Source of the DNA: Janthinobacterium lividum
GTDB taxonomy: Bacteria; Pseudomonadota; Gammaproteobacteria; Burkholderiales; Burkholderiaceae_D
Direction of reading: 5' to 3'
NCBI RefSeq assembly: GCF_011601275.1
Contig: NZ_JAAOLY010000011.1
Coordinates: 124,001-188,000 of the forward strand
DNA: 64,000 bases
Part shown: piece after piece, positions 54,225 to 64,000 of the stretch
How the letters are laid out: every line of letters starts with the position of its first letter
Numbering within the stretch: position 1 is the first letter of the stretch
Notes under the pieces: generated by a model
Told to the model about the DNA's origin: nothing
Seen by the model: the letters and a program-made list of their open reading frames with translations, nothing else
Database searches by the model: none
Translations under genes and position numbers: made by a program

Positions 54225-55138
54225 ACGGTACCTTTATCCATGATCTGCAAGAAGATATCTTCCAAGTCGGCTTGTTGCAATTGCATTTCATCGATCTCGG
54301 CACCCGCTTCGCGCAGGCGGGCGAGGATTTTCTCGACTTCGCTGTATTCGTTGACGCGCAAGCTGAACTTGTTCGGCGCCTGCTGTTCTTCCGCATGCAG
54401 CACCAGGTGCTGCAGGTCGGCCGGCAAGGCGCCGTGTTTCAGGTGTACCTGCAACTGCGAACCGGCGATGCGGCGGATCAGGGCCGACATGGTGTCGAGC
54501 GCCACCACCTTGCCCGTCTTCAGCATGGCCACGCGCTGGCACATGGCTTGCGCCTCTTCCAGGTAGTGGGTGGTCAGCACAACCGTGTGGCCGCCTTCGC
54601 GGTTCAGGCGCGAGATGAACTTCCACAGGGTCTGGCGCAGTTCCACGTCGACGCCGGCCGTCGGTTCATCGAGCACGATGACGGGCGGCATGTGCACCAG
54701 CGCCTGCGCCACGAGCACGCGGCGCTTCATGCCGCCGGACAGGGCGCGCATGTTGGTGTCGGCCTTGCCGGTCAGGTCGAGGTTTTCCATGACCTCGTCG
54801 ATCCACTTGTCGTTGTTCGGCAGGCCAAAGTAACCGGACTGCAGGCGCAGGGTTTCGCGCACGGTGAAAAACGGATCGAACACCAGTTCCTGCGGCACCA
54901 CGCCCAGGTTGCGGCGCGCGTTGCGGAAGTCCTTGACCACGTCGTGGCCATGGATCTTGACGGTGCCCGCGTCGGGGCGTATCAGGCCGGCGATGATGGA
55001 AATGAGGGTGGTCTTGCCGGCGCCGTTGGGACCGAGCAGGCCGAAAAACTCGCCTTCTTCGATGGCCAGCGACACGCCGCCCAGCGCCTTGAGCGATTTA
55101 TAGCTCTTTTCTACATTCGTTATTTGAATTGCGGTCAT
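54221..55138 (-). CDS. ABC-2 type exporter ATP-binding protein
   Basis: The 305-residue ATPase is of the YadG/CcmA type. Walker A GPNGAGKTTLISI lies near residue 37, the signature LSGGMKRRVLVAQAL near 138 and Walker B VIVLDEPTAGVD near 157. A C-terminal extension of about 80 residues follows, including a LRVNEYSEVEKILARLREAG segment as in multi-drug/nodulation exporters. It lies 211 bp after mlaB, the only sizeable gap in this block, which might hold a promoter. Confidence 0.92.
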   Translation of the reverse strand: MTAIQITNVEKSYKSLKALGGVSLAIEEGEFFGLLGPNGAGKTTLISIIAGLIRPDAGTVKIHGHDVVKDFRNARRNLGVVPQELVFDPFFTVRETLRLQSGYFGLPNNDKWIDEVMENLDLTGKADTNMRALSGGMKRRVLVAQALVHMPPVIVLDEPTAGVDVELRQTLWKFISRLNREGGHTVVLTTHYLEEAQAMCQRVAMLKTGKVVALDTMSALIRRIAGSQLQVHLKHGALPADLQHLVLHAEEQQAPNKFSLRVNEYSEVEKILARLREAGAEIDEMQLQQADLEDIFLQIMDKGTV

Positions 55139-55349
55139 GTGCTTGTTTCAAGTGTAATGCGTCTGGTGTGATGCGCCAGTTGCCGGAGACATCCAGGCCG
55201 GCAGGCCGGTGCAGGGCGCCACCTTCAGGCGAGGACGGCGCAACAGTCAATTATAGTTGGAAAATTCGTGGAACACTTGGAGATCAATCCGGCGACGCTG
55301 CTGGCCTGCCGGCTTGAAAGCTACTGCTGATGCGGGGAGTGGGACAGGA

Positions 55350-55697
55350 TCAATGATGATGCAGGTCGGACGGGCTGCGTTCGGCGTGGCCGCCGGCGCT
55401 GCCGCAGTCGTCGGCGCTCAAGGTGCTCGAGACGAGCGAGCAGACGCCATACAGCTTGGTGAGGTTTTTCAGGTTGTTCGGCAGGTTTTTCAGCTCCAGC
55501 ACGGCGCCGGCATCCTGCGCGGCGCGCTGCCACGTCAGCATGACGGAAACGGCGGCCGAATCGACGGCCTTGACGTTGCGCAAGTCGAACTTCGTCTGAC
55601 CCGAGCGGATGGCGTCCAGACCCTGCTCCAATGCCGAAGTGGCATTGTGCACGGTCAGGGAAGTCAGGGACTGCAAGGTGTCGAGAGAGTCGGGCAT
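55350..55697 (-). CDS. mlaB: STAS-domain protein MlaB
   Basis: The 115-residue STAS-domain cytoplasmic subunit stabilises the MlaFE ABC complex. The core VKAVDSAAVSVMLTWQRAAQ has the conserved Asp-Ser pair, followed by LELKNLPNNLKNLTKLYGV. The C-terminus is short and His-rich. It is the last gene of mlaFEDACB, which fixes its identity despite the low conservation typical of MlaB. Confidence 0.9.
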   Translation of the reverse strand: MPDSLDTLQSLTSLTVHNATSALEQGLDAIRSGQTKFDLRNVKAVDSAAVSVMLTWQRAAQDAGAVLELKNLPNNLKNLTKLYGVCSLVSSTLSADDCGSAGGHAERSPSDLHHH

Positions 55698-55749
55698 GGC
55701 GTCGGGCTGCGCTGGTCTGGAGCTGGGTCAGGAGCTATATGATAGCCGA

Positions 55750-56385
55750 TTATTTGGCTTTGGCAGCGGGACGGCTGGCCAGGGCCTTGTTTTTTGCCTG
55801 CAAGGTCTTGATCAGGCCATCGATGCCGCCCTTGCTGATCTCGCTGGCAAAGCTGCTTTTGTACGTTTCCACCAGCCACGCGCCCAGCACGTTGATGTCA
55901 TAGATCTTCCAGCCGGACGGGGTTTTCGCCACGCGGTAGTTCAGGGGCACGGGTTCGCCGCGCGCCACGTTCACCTGCGAACGCACTTCCACTTCCGTGT
56001 CGGCCGGGTCGGCGCGCAGCGGCTTGAATTCCACCGTTTCGTTCTTGATCTGCGACAGGGCGCCCGAGTACGTGTAAATCAGCAGGGTACGGAATTCCGC
56101 AGCCAGTTGCTTTTGCTGGTCAGGCGTGGCGTCGCGCCAGTGGCGGCCGGCTGCCAGCGACGTCATGCGCTGGAAATCCACATACGGCAAGATCTTGCTT
56201 TCCACCAGTTCGGTGACGCGCTTGATGTCGCCAGCCTGGATGGCCTTGTCGGCCTTGGCCGTGTCGATCACGTCCTGGCTGATGCGTTTGACCAGGACGT
56301 CCGGCGCTTCGACAGCTGGGGCGGCCTGGGCGGCGGTGGCAAAGGCGATGGTGGCCATCGCCAGCAGTTGTTTCATCAATTTCAT
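55750..56385 (-). CDS. mlaC: Periplasmic phospholipid-binding protein MlaC
   Basis: The 211-residue periplasmic lipid carrier moves between MlaA at the outer membrane and MlaD at the inner membrane. It has a signal peptide (MKLMKQLLAMATIAFATAAQ, cleavage near AQA). The Tol_Tol_Ttg2 domain shows ILPYVDFQRMTSLAAGRHWR, EFRTLLIYTYSGAL and GWKIYDINVLGAWLVETYKS. I start it at 56385 because an AAAGG site precedes that ATG; upstream ATGs exist at 56400 and 56415. Confidence 0.94.
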   Translation of the reverse strand: MKLMKQLLAMATIAFATAAQAAPAVEAPDVLVKRISQDVIDTAKADKAIQAGDIKRVTELVESKILPYVDFQRMTSLAAGRHWRDATPDQQKQLAAEFRTLLIYTYSGALSQIKNETVEFKPLRADPADTEVEVRSQVNVARGEPVPLNYRVAKTPSGWKIYDINVLGAWLVETYKSSFASEISKGGIDGLIKTLQAKNKALASRPAAKAK

Positions 56386-56456
56386 GGTTTTACCTTTCAT
56401 GGTGTTGCTATGCACCGGCTGGCGTTGATCGCAGCCGTGGTGTTCTTGCGTCCAGT

Positions 56457-57338
56457 TTACTCCTGCGGCTTTGCCTCGGAAGCAACGGTATTGCTACCAG
56501 ATGTTACGAGATCCGCAGGCGCCAGCACGGCGGCGGCCGTTGCCGCAGGCGCGTCATTGGCAGGCTGCGGTTTTGCCTCGTACTCCGGCTCGTAATCGCT
56601 GGTGTCGTTTTTTGGCACCTTGCGGTCGCGGCGGTCCGTATCGCCATCGAAAACCTTGCTTTCGCGCGCCTGCAGGAAGCCGTCGCGGATGAATTCATAA
56701 CGGTCCAGCGCGGCCGCTTCCATCAAATTGGTCGCGTCGAGCAGCGCGGCGCGCTTGTCGACCACGCGCGTCACCGTACCGATATTGCGCACATTGACCG
56801 GATCCTTGTAGCGCCATGGGTCGCCCGCGATATCGAGCGGCAGGGCCGCCGTGTCGCGCACGGTCGATGGACCCAGCAGCGGCAGCATCACGTACGGACC
56901 CGACTGGACGCCATACCAGCCCAACGTCTGGCCAAAGTCTTCGTTATGCTTCGGAATGCCAGCCTGCGAGGCGATGTCGAGCAGGCCAAGGAGTCCGAAA
57001 GTCGAGTTCATGCTGACGCGCACGACGTCTTGCAAGCCCGCTTCACCCTTGCCTTGCAGCAAGTTGTTCACGGCGCTCCACACATCGGACAAGTTACCGA
57101 AGAAGTTGCCCACGCCCGTTTGCACGAACGATGGCGTCACCTTCTTGTAGGCCGTGGCGACTGGCTTCAAGGCCACCTGGTCGACGGTGTCGTTGAACTT
57201 GAACATCGCGCGGTTATACCCTTCCAGCGGGTCGCGCGGATTGGTGCCGGTGGCGCAAGCGCTCACGCTGGCGGCGATGGCCAGGGCCAGGCCGATACGC
57301 GCCAGGCTGCCTTGGGATTGTTTGGTCGACTCGCTCAT
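56457..57338 (-). CDS. mlaA: Outer-membrane lipoprotein MlaA (VacJ)
   Basis: The 293-residue lipoprotein with a lipobox (VSAC near residue 28) removes mislocalised phospholipids from the outer leaflet. The VacJ domain includes DPLEGYNRAMFKFNDTVDQV, VGNFFGNLSDVWSAVNNLLQ and GPYVMLPLLGPSTVRDTAAL. The last 60 residues are a low-complexity acidic and Ala-rich tail, longer than in E. coli. Its start overlaps the mlaD stop by 4 bp. Confidence 0.95.
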   Translation of the reverse strand: MSESTKQSQGSLARIGLALAIAASVSACATGTNPRDPLEGYNRAMFKFNDTVDQVALKPVATAYKKVTPSFVQTGVGNFFGNLSDVWSAVNNLLQGKGEAGLQDVVRVSMNSTFGLLGLLDIASQAGIPKHNEDFGQTLGWYGVQSGPYVMLPLLGPSTVRDTAALPLDIAGDPWRYKDPVNVRNIGTVTRVVDKRAALLDATNLMEAAALDRYEFIRDGFLQARESKVFDGDTDRRDRKVPKNDTSDYEPEYEAKPQPANDAPAATAAAVLAPADLVTSGSNTVASEAKPQE

Positions 57339-57805
57339 TTGCTGTCCTTTCCTTCCGCTGCCTTGCTGTAGATGAACTGATTGATCAGGTCTTCCAGCAC
57401 TGTGGCCGATTGAGTACGGGCGATCTTGTCGCCCTCTGCCAGGTTCGCCAGATCGCCGCCTGCTTCCAGGCCGATATATTGCTCACCCAGCAAACCGGCC
57501 GTCAAAATCTTGGCCGAGCTGTCTTTCGGAAATTTGTAGCCATCTTCGATGTCGAGTTTCACCAGCGCCTGGTAAGTCTTGTCGTCAAAGACGATTTCCG
57601 AGACCCGACCCACCACCACGCCAGCGCCCTTGACGGGCGCCTGCGGCTTGAGGCCGCCAATATTGTCGAACTTGGCACTAATGGTATACGTCTTGCTGAA
57701 AGACAGCGAGCTCATATTGCCGGCCTTGAGCGCCAGAAACATCAATGCCGCCACACCCAGCAAGACAAACAAGCCGACCCAGACATCCAAAGATTTACGT
57801 TGCAT
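57335..57805 (-). CDS. mlaD: MCE-domain substrate-binding protein MlaD
   Basis: The 156-residue single-pass inner-membrane protein with an MCE domain forms the hexameric ring of the Mla transporter. The membrane helix lies at residues 7-26 (DVWVGLFVLLGVAALMFLAL). The MCE core contains FDNIGGLKPQAPVKGAGVVV and ILTAGLLGEQYIGLEAGGD. The ATG at 57805 has TAGGA before it; the frame continues upstream without homology. Confidence 0.94.
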   Translation of the reverse strand: MQRKSLDVWVGLFVLLGVAALMFLALKAGNMSSLSFSKTYTISAKFDNIGGLKPQAPVKGAGVVVGRVSEIVFDDKTYQALVKLDIEDGYKFPKDSSAKILTAGLLGEQYIGLEAGGDLANLAEGDKIARTQSATVLEDLINQFIYSKAAEGKDSK

Positions 57806-57885
57806 AAACAATCCTAAATAATTTTTACTTGCCGCCACCTGCGCAGAACACTGCCCAGGCTGATAATTTTTTCGCCTATGGGCAA

Positions 57886-58668
57886 TTATTTGCTAAACAT
57901 CAACGCCGTCATCATGAAATCGAGCCACCACACCATCAACGACGAAATGACCACCGTGCGCGTGGTGGCGCCGGACACGTCTTCCGGCGTCGGCTGTGCC
58001 TGGTACCCTTGGAACAGCGCGATGAAGGTCACCGCGATGCCGAACACCAGGCTCTTGATGGTGCCGTTGCCCACTTCTTTCCAGACATCTACGCCGCCTT
58101 GCATCTGCGACCAGAACGAACCTTCATCGACACCGATCAGCACCACGCCGACCAGGTAGCTGCCGACGATGCCGACGGCCGTGAAGATCGCGCCCAGAAT
58201 CGGCATGGCGATCACGCCGGCCCAGAAACGGGGCGCCAGCACGCGCTGGATCGGGTTCACGGCCATCATTTCCATGGCCGACAATTGCTCGCCCGCCTTC
58301 ATCAGGCCGATTTCCGCCGTCAGCGACGTACCGGCACGGCCGGCGAACAGCAGCGCCGTGACGACGGGGCCCAGTTCGCGCGTCAGGGACAGCGCCACCA
58401 GCAAGCCCAGCGACTGCTCGGCGCCATACGTGGTCAAGGTGTAATAGCCTTGCAAACCCAGCACCATGCCGACGAACAGGCCGGAGACGGCGGTAATCAC
58501 CAGCGAGCGGTTACCGATAAAAAACAGTTGCTCAATCACCAGGCGCGGACGGCGCCACAGGCCGCCCGACGAGGCGATGATGATAAAAAACGAACGCACG
58601 GCAAAGCCGAGGTCTTGTACCGAACGACGCAACCACGCTCCGATCGACGTCAGGAAACGCGCGATCAT
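57886..58668 (-). CDS. mlaE: Mla ABC transporter permease MlaE
   Basis: The 260-residue permease has the family features VSGLFVGMVLGLQGYYTL, LTRELGPVVTALLFAGRAG near residue 95 and EQLSAMEMMAVNPIQRVLAP. It forms the membrane core of MlaFEDB, which moves phospholipids between the inner membrane and periplasm. Its start overlaps the mlaF stop by 4 bp. Confidence 0.95.
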   Translation of the reverse strand: MIARFLTSIGAWLRRSVQDLGFAVRSFFIIIASSGGLWRRPRLVIEQLFFIGNRSLVITAVSGLFVGMVLGLQGYYTLTTYGAEQSLGLLVALSLTRELGPVVTALLFAGRAGTSLTAEIGLMKAGEQLSAMEMMAVNPIQRVLAPRFWAGVIAMPILGAIFTAVGIVGSYLVGVVLIGVDEGSFWSQMQGGVDVWKEVGNGTIKSLVFGIAVTFIALFQGYQAQPTPEDVSGATTRTVVISSLMVWWLDFMMTALMFSK

Positions 58669-59486
58669 CGGCCGCCCCCCGCCTGCAGACCCAGGTCGTC
58701 GGCCAGCGACTTGCCCGGATAATGGAAGGGCACGGGGCCATCGGCCTCGGCATTGACGAACTGCTTGACGTACGGATGCGTCGACACGGCCATCTCGGCC
58801 GGCGTGCCGTGCGCCACGATCTTGCCCGATGACAGAAAATAGACGTAATCAGCGATGGCGAAACACTCCTTCACATCGTGCGATACCAGGATAGACGTGG
58901 AGCCCAGCGCATCGTTCAAATTGCGGATCAAATTGGCCGTCACGCCCATGGAAATCGGGTCCAGGCCGGCGAATGGCTCGTCGTACATGATCAGTTCGGG
59001 GTCGAGTGCGATGGCGCGCGCCAGAGCGACGCGGCGGCCCATGCCGCCCGAGATTTCGGCCGGCTTCAATTGCGCCGCATTGCGCAAGCCCACGGCGTGC
59101 AGCTTCATCAGCACCAAGGTGCGGATCAGCTCTTCATTCAAATCTGTGTGTTCGCGCAGGGGGAACGCCACGTTCTCGAACGCCGTCAAGTCCGTAAACA
59201 GTGCGCCGTGCTGGAACAGCATGCCCATCTTGCGGCGCAGCTGGTATAACTCGTCGGTCCCCAGCGTATGCACGATCTGGCCGTCCACATTCACGGAACC
59301 GGAACTGGGGCGCAGCTGCCCGCCGATCAGGCGCAGTACGGTCGTCTTGCCACTGCCGGAGCCACCCATGACGGCCACAACTTTTCCACGTGGGAAATCC
59401 ATTTGAAGGCCCGATAAAATCGAACGTTCTCCATAGGCAAAGTGTAAATCACGGATCTCAACAAGATTTGGCACGACGAAGCTCAC
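58665..59486 (-). CDS. mlaF: Mla ABC transporter ATP-binding protein MlaF
   Basis: The 273-residue ATPase has Walker A GGSGSGKTTVLRL near residue 42, signature ISGGMGRRVALARAIALDPE near 145 and Walker B ELIMYDEPFAGLDPIS near 165. It energises MlaE. The likely start is GTG at 59484-59486; there is no clear ribosome binding site, and a GTG four codons later is an alternative. First gene of mlaFEDACB, about 250 bp after gltD. Confidence 0.94.
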   Translation of the reverse strand: MSFVVPNLVEIRDLHFAYGERSILSGLQMDFPRGKVVAVMGGSGSGKTTVLRLIGGQLRPSSGSVNVDGQIVHTLGTDELYQLRRKMGMLFQHGALFTDLTAFENVAFPLREHTDLNEELIRTLVLMKLHAVGLRNAAQLKPAEISGGMGRRVALARAIALDPELIMYDEPFAGLDPISMGVTANLIRNLNDALGSTSILVSHDVKECFAIADYVYFLSSGKIVAHGTPAEMAVSTHPYVKQFVNAEADGPVPFHYPGKSLADDLGLQAGGGR

Positions 59487-59675
59487 TATTTTAATGGCGT
59501 ATTGTAGTGCAGAAACGCCAACCTCTGCTGAGACACCCCTTGGGACAGCCCCGGAAAGGGGAAGAATACAACACTAATGAATCGAAAGTCAGATATTGTA
59601 GTGGAAATTCGGCCGCCACATCGCGTCCCTGCCCGATGGCATGCATGGCTGTTGACTTGATAACTAAAAATAACA

Positions 59676-59737
59676 AGGGCCACGTCGCGATCCGCGCCGT
59701 GGCCCTGTCAAAAAAACGAACAATTGCTCGTTTTTTT
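59676..59737 (-). terminator. Two tandem intrinsic terminators after gltD
   Basis: The first hairpin pairs AAAAAAACGA (59710-59719) with TCGTTTTTTT (59728-59737) and overlaps the last two bases of the gltD stop codon region. The second pairs AGGGCCACG (59676-59684) with CGTGGCCCT (59698-59706) and is followed on the minus strand by TTATTTTT. Together they should stop gltBD transcription before mlaF. Confidence 0.85.
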
Positions 59738-61199
59738 AGCGCGGCAGCAGCGATGCGCCCATCAGGAACTCATCGACGGCGCGCGCGCATTGGCGCCCTT
59801 CGCGAATGGCCCAGACCACCAGCGACTGGCCACGGCGCATGTCGCCGGCGGCAAACACCTTGGCCACCGACGTCTGGTAGCAGCCGGCGCCATCCGTTGT
59901 CGCCTTGACATTGCCGCGCGCATCCGTATCGACGCCGAACGCTTGCAGCACTTGTTGTACTGGTGAAACAAAGCCCATGGCCAGGAAGACCAGATCCGCC
60001 TTCATCTCGAATTCCGAGTTCGGCACTTCGCTCATCTTGCCGTCTTTCCACTCGACTCTGCAGGCGATCAGCTTTTCCACTTTGCCACCCTTGCCTTCGA
60101 AACGCTTGGTGGCCACGGCCCAGTCGCGCTCGCAGCCTTCTTCGTGCGAGGACGAAGTGCGCAGCTTGGTCGGCCAGTACGGCCAGACGAGCGGCTTGTT
60201 TTCCTGTTCCGGCGGCTGCGGCATCAATTCGAACTGGGCCACCGAGGCGGCGCCATGGCGGTTCGACGTGCCGACGCAGTCGGAACCCGTGTCGCCGCCG
60301 CCGATCACCACCACGTGCTTGCCCGTGGCCTTGATCTGGTCCTTGAGCTTGTCGCCCGCGTTGACCTTGTTTTGCAGCGGCAGGAAATCCATGGCGAAGT
60401 GCACGCCTTTCAGCTCGCGGCCCGGCACGGGCAAGTCGCGCGGCTGCTCGGCGCCGCCGGCCATGATGACGGCGTCGAATTCTTTTTCCAGGTCTTCCGG
60501 GAAAATGGTTTCCTTGGCCCAGTTATTCACGTGGGCCGGGAAATCCTTGCCGACCAGCACGCTGGTGCGGAAGACCACGCCTTCGGCTTCCATCTGTTTC
60601 ACGCGCAGGTCGATGTGCGACTTTTCCATCTTGAAGTCGGGAATGCCGTAACGCAGCAAGCCACCGACCCGGTCGCTCTTTTCAAACACGGTGACGGCAT
60701 GGCCGGCGCGTGCCAGCTGCTGCGCCGCCGCCAGGCCGGCGGGGCCGGAACCGACGATGGCCACTTTCTTGCCTGTGCTGAATCCCGCTGGCTGCGGCGT
60801 GACCCAGCCGTGCTCCCAGCCCATGTCGATGATTTTATGCTCGATCGACTTGATGCCGACCGGATCTTCGTGAATACCCAAGGTACAGGCCGATTCGCAT
60901 GGCGCCGGGCAGATGCGGCCCGTAAATTCCGGGAAGTTATTCGTCGAATGCAAGACGTCGAGCGCTTCGCGGTAGTTACCGCGGTACACCAGGTCATTCC
61001 AGTCGGGAATGATGTTATTCACGGGACAACCCGTGGTGCAGAAGGGAATGCCGCAATCCATGCAGCGTGCGCCTTGCACGGTCGCTTGCGCGTCCGACAG
61101 GTGCAAGACGAATTCCTTGTAGTTCTTCAGGCGCGCGGCAGGCTCCAGATAGTGTTCGTCCTGGCGCTTGAATTCCATGAAGCCGGTAATTTTACCCAC
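59736..61199 (-). CDS. gltD: Glutamate synthase (NADPH) small subunit
   Basis: The 487-residue iron-sulfur flavoprotein feeds electrons from NADPH to GltB. The two N-terminal cysteine groups [14 protein letters not shown] and CPAPCESAC (residues 45-110) bind 4Fe-4S clusters; FAD motif [20 protein letters not shown] lies near 150 and NADPH motif [17 protein letters not shown] near 290. The GTG at 61199 is preceded by AAAGGAAC and begins the usual [15 protein letters not shown]. It lies 80 bp after gltB. Confidence 0.95.
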   Translation of the reverse strand: MGKITGFMEFKRQDEHYLEPAARLKNYKEFVLHLSDAQATVQGARCMDCGIPFCTTGCPVNNIIPDWNDLVYRGNYREALDVLHSTNNFPEFTGRICPAPCESACTLGIHEDPVGIKSIEHKIIDMGWEHGWVTPQPAGFSTGKKVAIVGSGPAGLAAAQQLARAGHAVTVFEKSDRVGGLLRYGIPDFKMEKSHIDLRVKQMEAEGVVFRTSVLVGKDFPAHVNNWAKETIFPEDLEKEFDAVIMAGGAEQPRDLPVPGRELKGVHFAMDFLPLQNKVNAGDKLKDQIKATGKHVVVIGGGDTGSDCVGTSNRHGAASVAQFELMPQPPEQENKPLVWPYWPTKLRTSSSHEEGCERDWAVATKRFEGKGGKVEKLIACRVEWKDGKMSEVPNSEFEMKADLVFLAMGFVSPVQQVLQAFGVDTDARGNVKATTDGAGCYQTSVAKVFAAGDMRRGQSLVVWAIREGRQCARAVDEFLMGASLLPR

Positions 61200-61278
61200 G
61201 ATAGTTCCTTTGTATTTGGCTGGCGGGGAGCGGCCGGGCCGCTCCCTGGTCATTCATTTGGCAATGAGCTTGGCTGGC

Positions 61279-64000
61279 TCAGGCGGCGACGGCTTGGACT
61301 TCCATGGCGGCGTCAGCTGCCATTTCAATCAGCGCGCGCTTGTATTCGTTCGGGAAGACTTTCACGAACTTGCCGCGCGCCGCCGCCCAGTCGTCGAGCA
61401 GGACGCGGGCGCGGGTGCTGCCCGTGTGCTTGAAATGACGCTCGATCAGGCGCTTGAGGATGACCTCGTCCGCTTCCGGCACGCCATCGCGGTGCTGCGT
61501 ATGCCAGGCATCGCGGTCGACATGCTGTTCCGCTGCCGACACGACCTTGTCCAGGCTGACCATGGCCGTGTTGCACTTGCTGGCAAAGTCGCCGGCCGGG
61601 TCATACACATAGGCGATGCCGCCCGACATGCCGGCCGCAAAGTTGCGTCCCGTATTGCCCAGTACCACGACCGTGCCGCCCGTCATGTATTCGCAGCCAT
61701 GGTCGCCCAGGCCCTCGACCACTGTGGTGGCGCCCGAGTTGCGCACGGCAAAGCGTTCGCCTGCCACGCCATTGAAGAAGGCTTCGCCGGCAATGGCGCC
61801 GTACAGCACCGTGTTACCGATGATGATGTTGTCCACGGCCCAGCCACGGAACTCGGTATTGGGCCGCACGATGATGCGCCCGCCCGACAAGCCCTTGCCC
61901 ACGTAATCGTTACCCTCACCCACCAGGTCGATCGTGATGCCGTGCGCCAGGAAGGCGCAGGCCGACTGGCCCGCCGTGCCTTGCAACTGGATGTGGATGG
62001 TGTCGTCCGGCAAGCCGGCATGACCGTATTTCTTCGCCACTTCGCCGGACAGCATGGTGCCCACCGTGCGGTTCAAGTTGCGTACGGGCGAGATGAATGA
62101 GACGCGCTCGCCCTTTTCCAGCGCCGCGCGCGCTTGCGCGATCAGCTTGTGGTCCAGTGCTTTCTCAAGCGCATGGTCCTGGAACTCCACGTGGCGGCAG
62201 GCTTGGCCGCTTGGCGTTTCCGGCTTGTGGAAGATGGCCGAGAAGTCCAGGCCCTGCGCCTTCCAGTGCGAAATCGCCTTCGATTTGTCCAGCAAGTCGA
62301 CACGGCCGATCAGCTCGTCATACGTGCGGATGCCCAGCTGCGCCATCAATTGACGGGCTTCTTCCGCAACGAAGAAGAAGTAATTGACGACATACTCGGG
62401 CTTGCCCGAGAACTTGGCGCGCAGCACCGGATCTTGCGTGGCCACGCCCACCGGACAGGTGTTCAAGTGGCATTTGCGCATCATGATGCAGCCTTCGACC
62501 ACCAGCGGCGCCGTGGCGAAACCGATCTCGTCGGCACCCAGCAGGGCGGCGATGACCACGTCGCGGCCCGTCTTCATCTGGCCGTCGGCCTGCACGCGGA
62601 TGCGGCTGCGCAAGCCGTTCAGCACCAAGGTTTGTTGCGTTTCGGCCAGGCCCAGTTCCCACGGCGTACCCGCATGTTTCACGGACGACAATGGGGAGGC
62701 GCCCGTGCCGCCGTCATGGCCGGCAACGACCACGTGGTCGGCTTTCGCCTTGGTGACGCCGGCGGCCACCGTGCCGATGCCCACTTCCGACACCAGTTTC
62801 ACGGAAATCGACGCGCGCGGATTGGCGTTCTTCAAGTCATGGATCAGCTGCGCCAGATCTTCGATCGAGTAGATATCGTGGTGCGGCGGCGGCGAAATCA
62901 GGCCCACGCCCGGCACGGAGAAGCGCAGACTGGCGATGTATTCCGACACTTTATGGCCAGGCAACTGGCCGCCTTCGCCCGGTTTCGCGCCTTGCGCCAT
63001 CTTGATCTGGATCTGGTCGGCCGAGTTCAGGTAGGCGGCCGTGACGCCGAAACGTCCCGACGCCACCTGCTTGATGCGCGAGCGCATGGAATCGCCTTCC
63101 TGCAGCGGAATATCGACGACGATCTGCTCGGCGCCCACGATGGACGCCATGGTGTCGCCCTGGCGGATCGGGATGCCCTTCAATTCCTGCGTGTAGCGGT
63201 TCGGATCTTCGCCGCCTTCGCCCGTGTTCGACTTGCCGCCGATACGGTTCATGGCGACCGCAAGCGTTGCGTGCGCTTCCGTGCTGATCGAACCGAGCGA
63301 CATGGCGCCCGTGGCGAAGCGCTTGACGATTTCCTTGGCCGGTTCCACTTCATCGAGCGGGATGGCCTTGGTCGGGTCGAGCTTGAACTCGAACAGGCCG
63401 CGCAAGGTCAGGTGGCGACGGCTCTGGTCGTTGATGATTTGCGCGTACTCTTTATAGCTGGAGAAATTGTTGCTGCGTGTGGAATGCTGCAGCTTGGCAA
63501 TCGCGTCCGGCGTCCACATGTGGTCTTCGCCGCGTACGCGGAATGCGTACTCGCCGCCCGCGTCGAGCTTGTCGGACAGCACGGGATCGTTGCCGAAGGC
63601 CAGCGCGTGCAGGCGCAGCGCTTCTTCCGCCACTTCAAACACGCCGATGCCTTCCACGTTCGAGGCCGTGCCCTTGAAGTATTTGTCGACCAGCGACTTG
63701 TTCAGGCCGATGGCTTCGAAGATTTGCGCGCCGCAATAGGACATGTAGGTCGAAATACCCATCTTCGACATGACCTTCATCAAGCCCTTGCCAACAGCCT
63801 TGGTGTAGTTATAGATGGCTTTGTCGCCCGACAAGTCGCCCGGCAAGCCATGCGCCATGTCGGCCAGGGTTTCCATGGCCAGATACGGGTGGACGGCTTC
63901 CGCGCCATAGCCAGCAAGCAAGGCGAAGTGGTGGGTTTCACGGGCCGAGCCCGTTTCCACGACGAGGCCCGTGGACGCGCGCAAGCCCTTGCTCACCAGG
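61279..64000 (-). CDS. gltB: Glutamate synthase large subunit (partial, N-terminus off the window)
   Basis: The last 907 codons of a protein usually about 1550 residues long are visible; the frame stays open to the right edge. Present are the central/FMN-binding synthase domain ([40 protein letters not shown]), the 3Fe-4S cysteines in [15 protein letters not shown], and the C-terminal beta-helix domain with [20 protein letters not shown]. The N-terminal glutaminase domain is outside. With GltD it makes two glutamates from glutamine and 2-oxoglutarate. Confidence 0.95.
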   Translation of the reverse strand, partial: LVSKGLRASTGLVVETGSARETHHFALLAGYGAEAVHPYLAMETLADMAHGLPGDLSGDKAIYNYTKAVGKGLMKVMSKMGISTYMSYCGAQIFEAIGLNKSLVDKYFKGTASNVEGIGVFEVAEEALRLHALAFGNDPVLSDKLDAGGEYAFRVRGEDHMWTPDAIAKLQHSTRSNNFSSYKEYAQIINDQSRRHLTLRGLFEFKLDPTKAIPLDEVEPAKEIVKRFATGAMSLGSISTEAHATLAVAMNRIGGKSNTGEGGEDPNRYTQELKGIPIRQGDTMASIVGAEQIVVDIPLQEGDSMRSRIKQVASGRFGVTAAYLNSADQIQIKMAQGAKPGEGGQLPGHKVSEYIASLRFSVPGVGLISPPPHHDIYSIEDLAQLIHDLKNANPRASISVKLVSEVGIGTVAAGVTKAKADHVVVAGHDGGTGASPLSSVKHAGTPWELGLAETQQTLVLNGLRSRIRVQADGQMKTGRDVVIAALLGADEIGFATAPLVVEGCIMMRKCHLNTCPVGVATQDPVLRAKFSGKPEYVVNYFFFVAEEARQLMAQLGIRTYDELIGRVDLLDKSKAISHWKAQGLDFSAIFHKPETPSGQACRHVEFQDHALEKALDHKLIAQARAALEKGERVSFISPVRNLNRTVGTMLSGEVAKKYGHAGLPDDTIHIQLQGTAGQSACAFLAHGITIDLVGEGNDYVGKGLSGGRIIVRPNTEFRGWAVDNIIIGNTVLYGAIAGEAFFNGVAGERFAVRNSGATTVVEGLGDHGCEYMTGGTVVVLGNTGRNFAAGMSGGIAYVYDPAGDFASKCNTAMVSLDKVVSAAEQHVDRDAWHTQHRDGVPEADEVILKRLIERHFKHTGSTRARVLLDDWAAARGKFVKVFPNEYKRALIEMAADAAMEVQAVAA

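Overview
The window is a high-GC, gene-dense bacterial chromosome segment. Gene order (mlaFEDACB, an ABC-2 exporter pair, bolA-like, murA, the his cluster, then hinT and tatABC) and protein sequences point to a betaproteobacterium of the Burkholderiales, most likely Oxalobacteraceae (Janthinobacterium- or Massilia-like). That placement is inference from recognised families and gene order; no rRNA or tRNA gene is visible. No CRISPR array, insertion sequence or prophage is evident.

Layout. 1-1370 (minus) is the N-terminal part of a membrane sensor with an SsuA/THI5-like periplasmic domain and a PAS domain. 1511-7469 (minus) is a complete ribose operon, rbsB-rbsA-rbsC-rbsR-rbsK-rbsD, with a perfect LacI-type operator upstream and a strong hairpin between rbsB and rbsA. 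7678-8559 is an EamA/DMT exporter with two related palindromes before it. 8720-12816 is a four-gene minus-strand cluster, bounded by a candidate promoter and a terminator: a double zinc-ribbon membrane protein, a glycine-zipper lipoprotein, a polytopic membrane protein with a C-terminal zinc ribbon, and a zinc-ribbon membrane-anchored protein. I cannot assign a function to it, and it is the best candidate here for an undescribed system.

13096-20738 holds a YgiQ-type radical SAM protein, DUF4404 and VF530-family small proteins, and two tandem exported M3 metallopeptidases whose promoters are duplicated as well. 20893-28536 holds slyX, a toxin-antitoxin pair whose toxin carries an in-frame TGA, a Rep/UvrD helicase, a DUF1857 protein, a degenerate HD-GYP protein, a flavoprotein disulfide reductase and argP. 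priA (28538-30595) and hemE (31437-32522) flank an AT-rich gene-free interval of about 840 bp with at least seven DnaA-box-like 9-mers, including a repeated two-box module.

32722-41940 is the only long plus-strand block: an S9 peptidase translationally coupled to a very large SNF2-family ATPase, a small membrane protein, an exported DUF885 protein and a coiled-coil tail-anchored protein. From 42025 to the right edge everything is on the minus strand: tatABC, hinT, and a full his cluster (hisG-hisD-[DNA methyltransferase]-hisC-hisB-hisH-hisA-hisF-hisI-hisE), preceded by murA, a BolA-family gene, an ABC-2 exporter and the mla phospholipid-transport operon, then gltD and the 3' part of gltB. Many junctions in this block are 4-bp ATGA overlaps, which suggests long co-transcribed, translationally coupled units.
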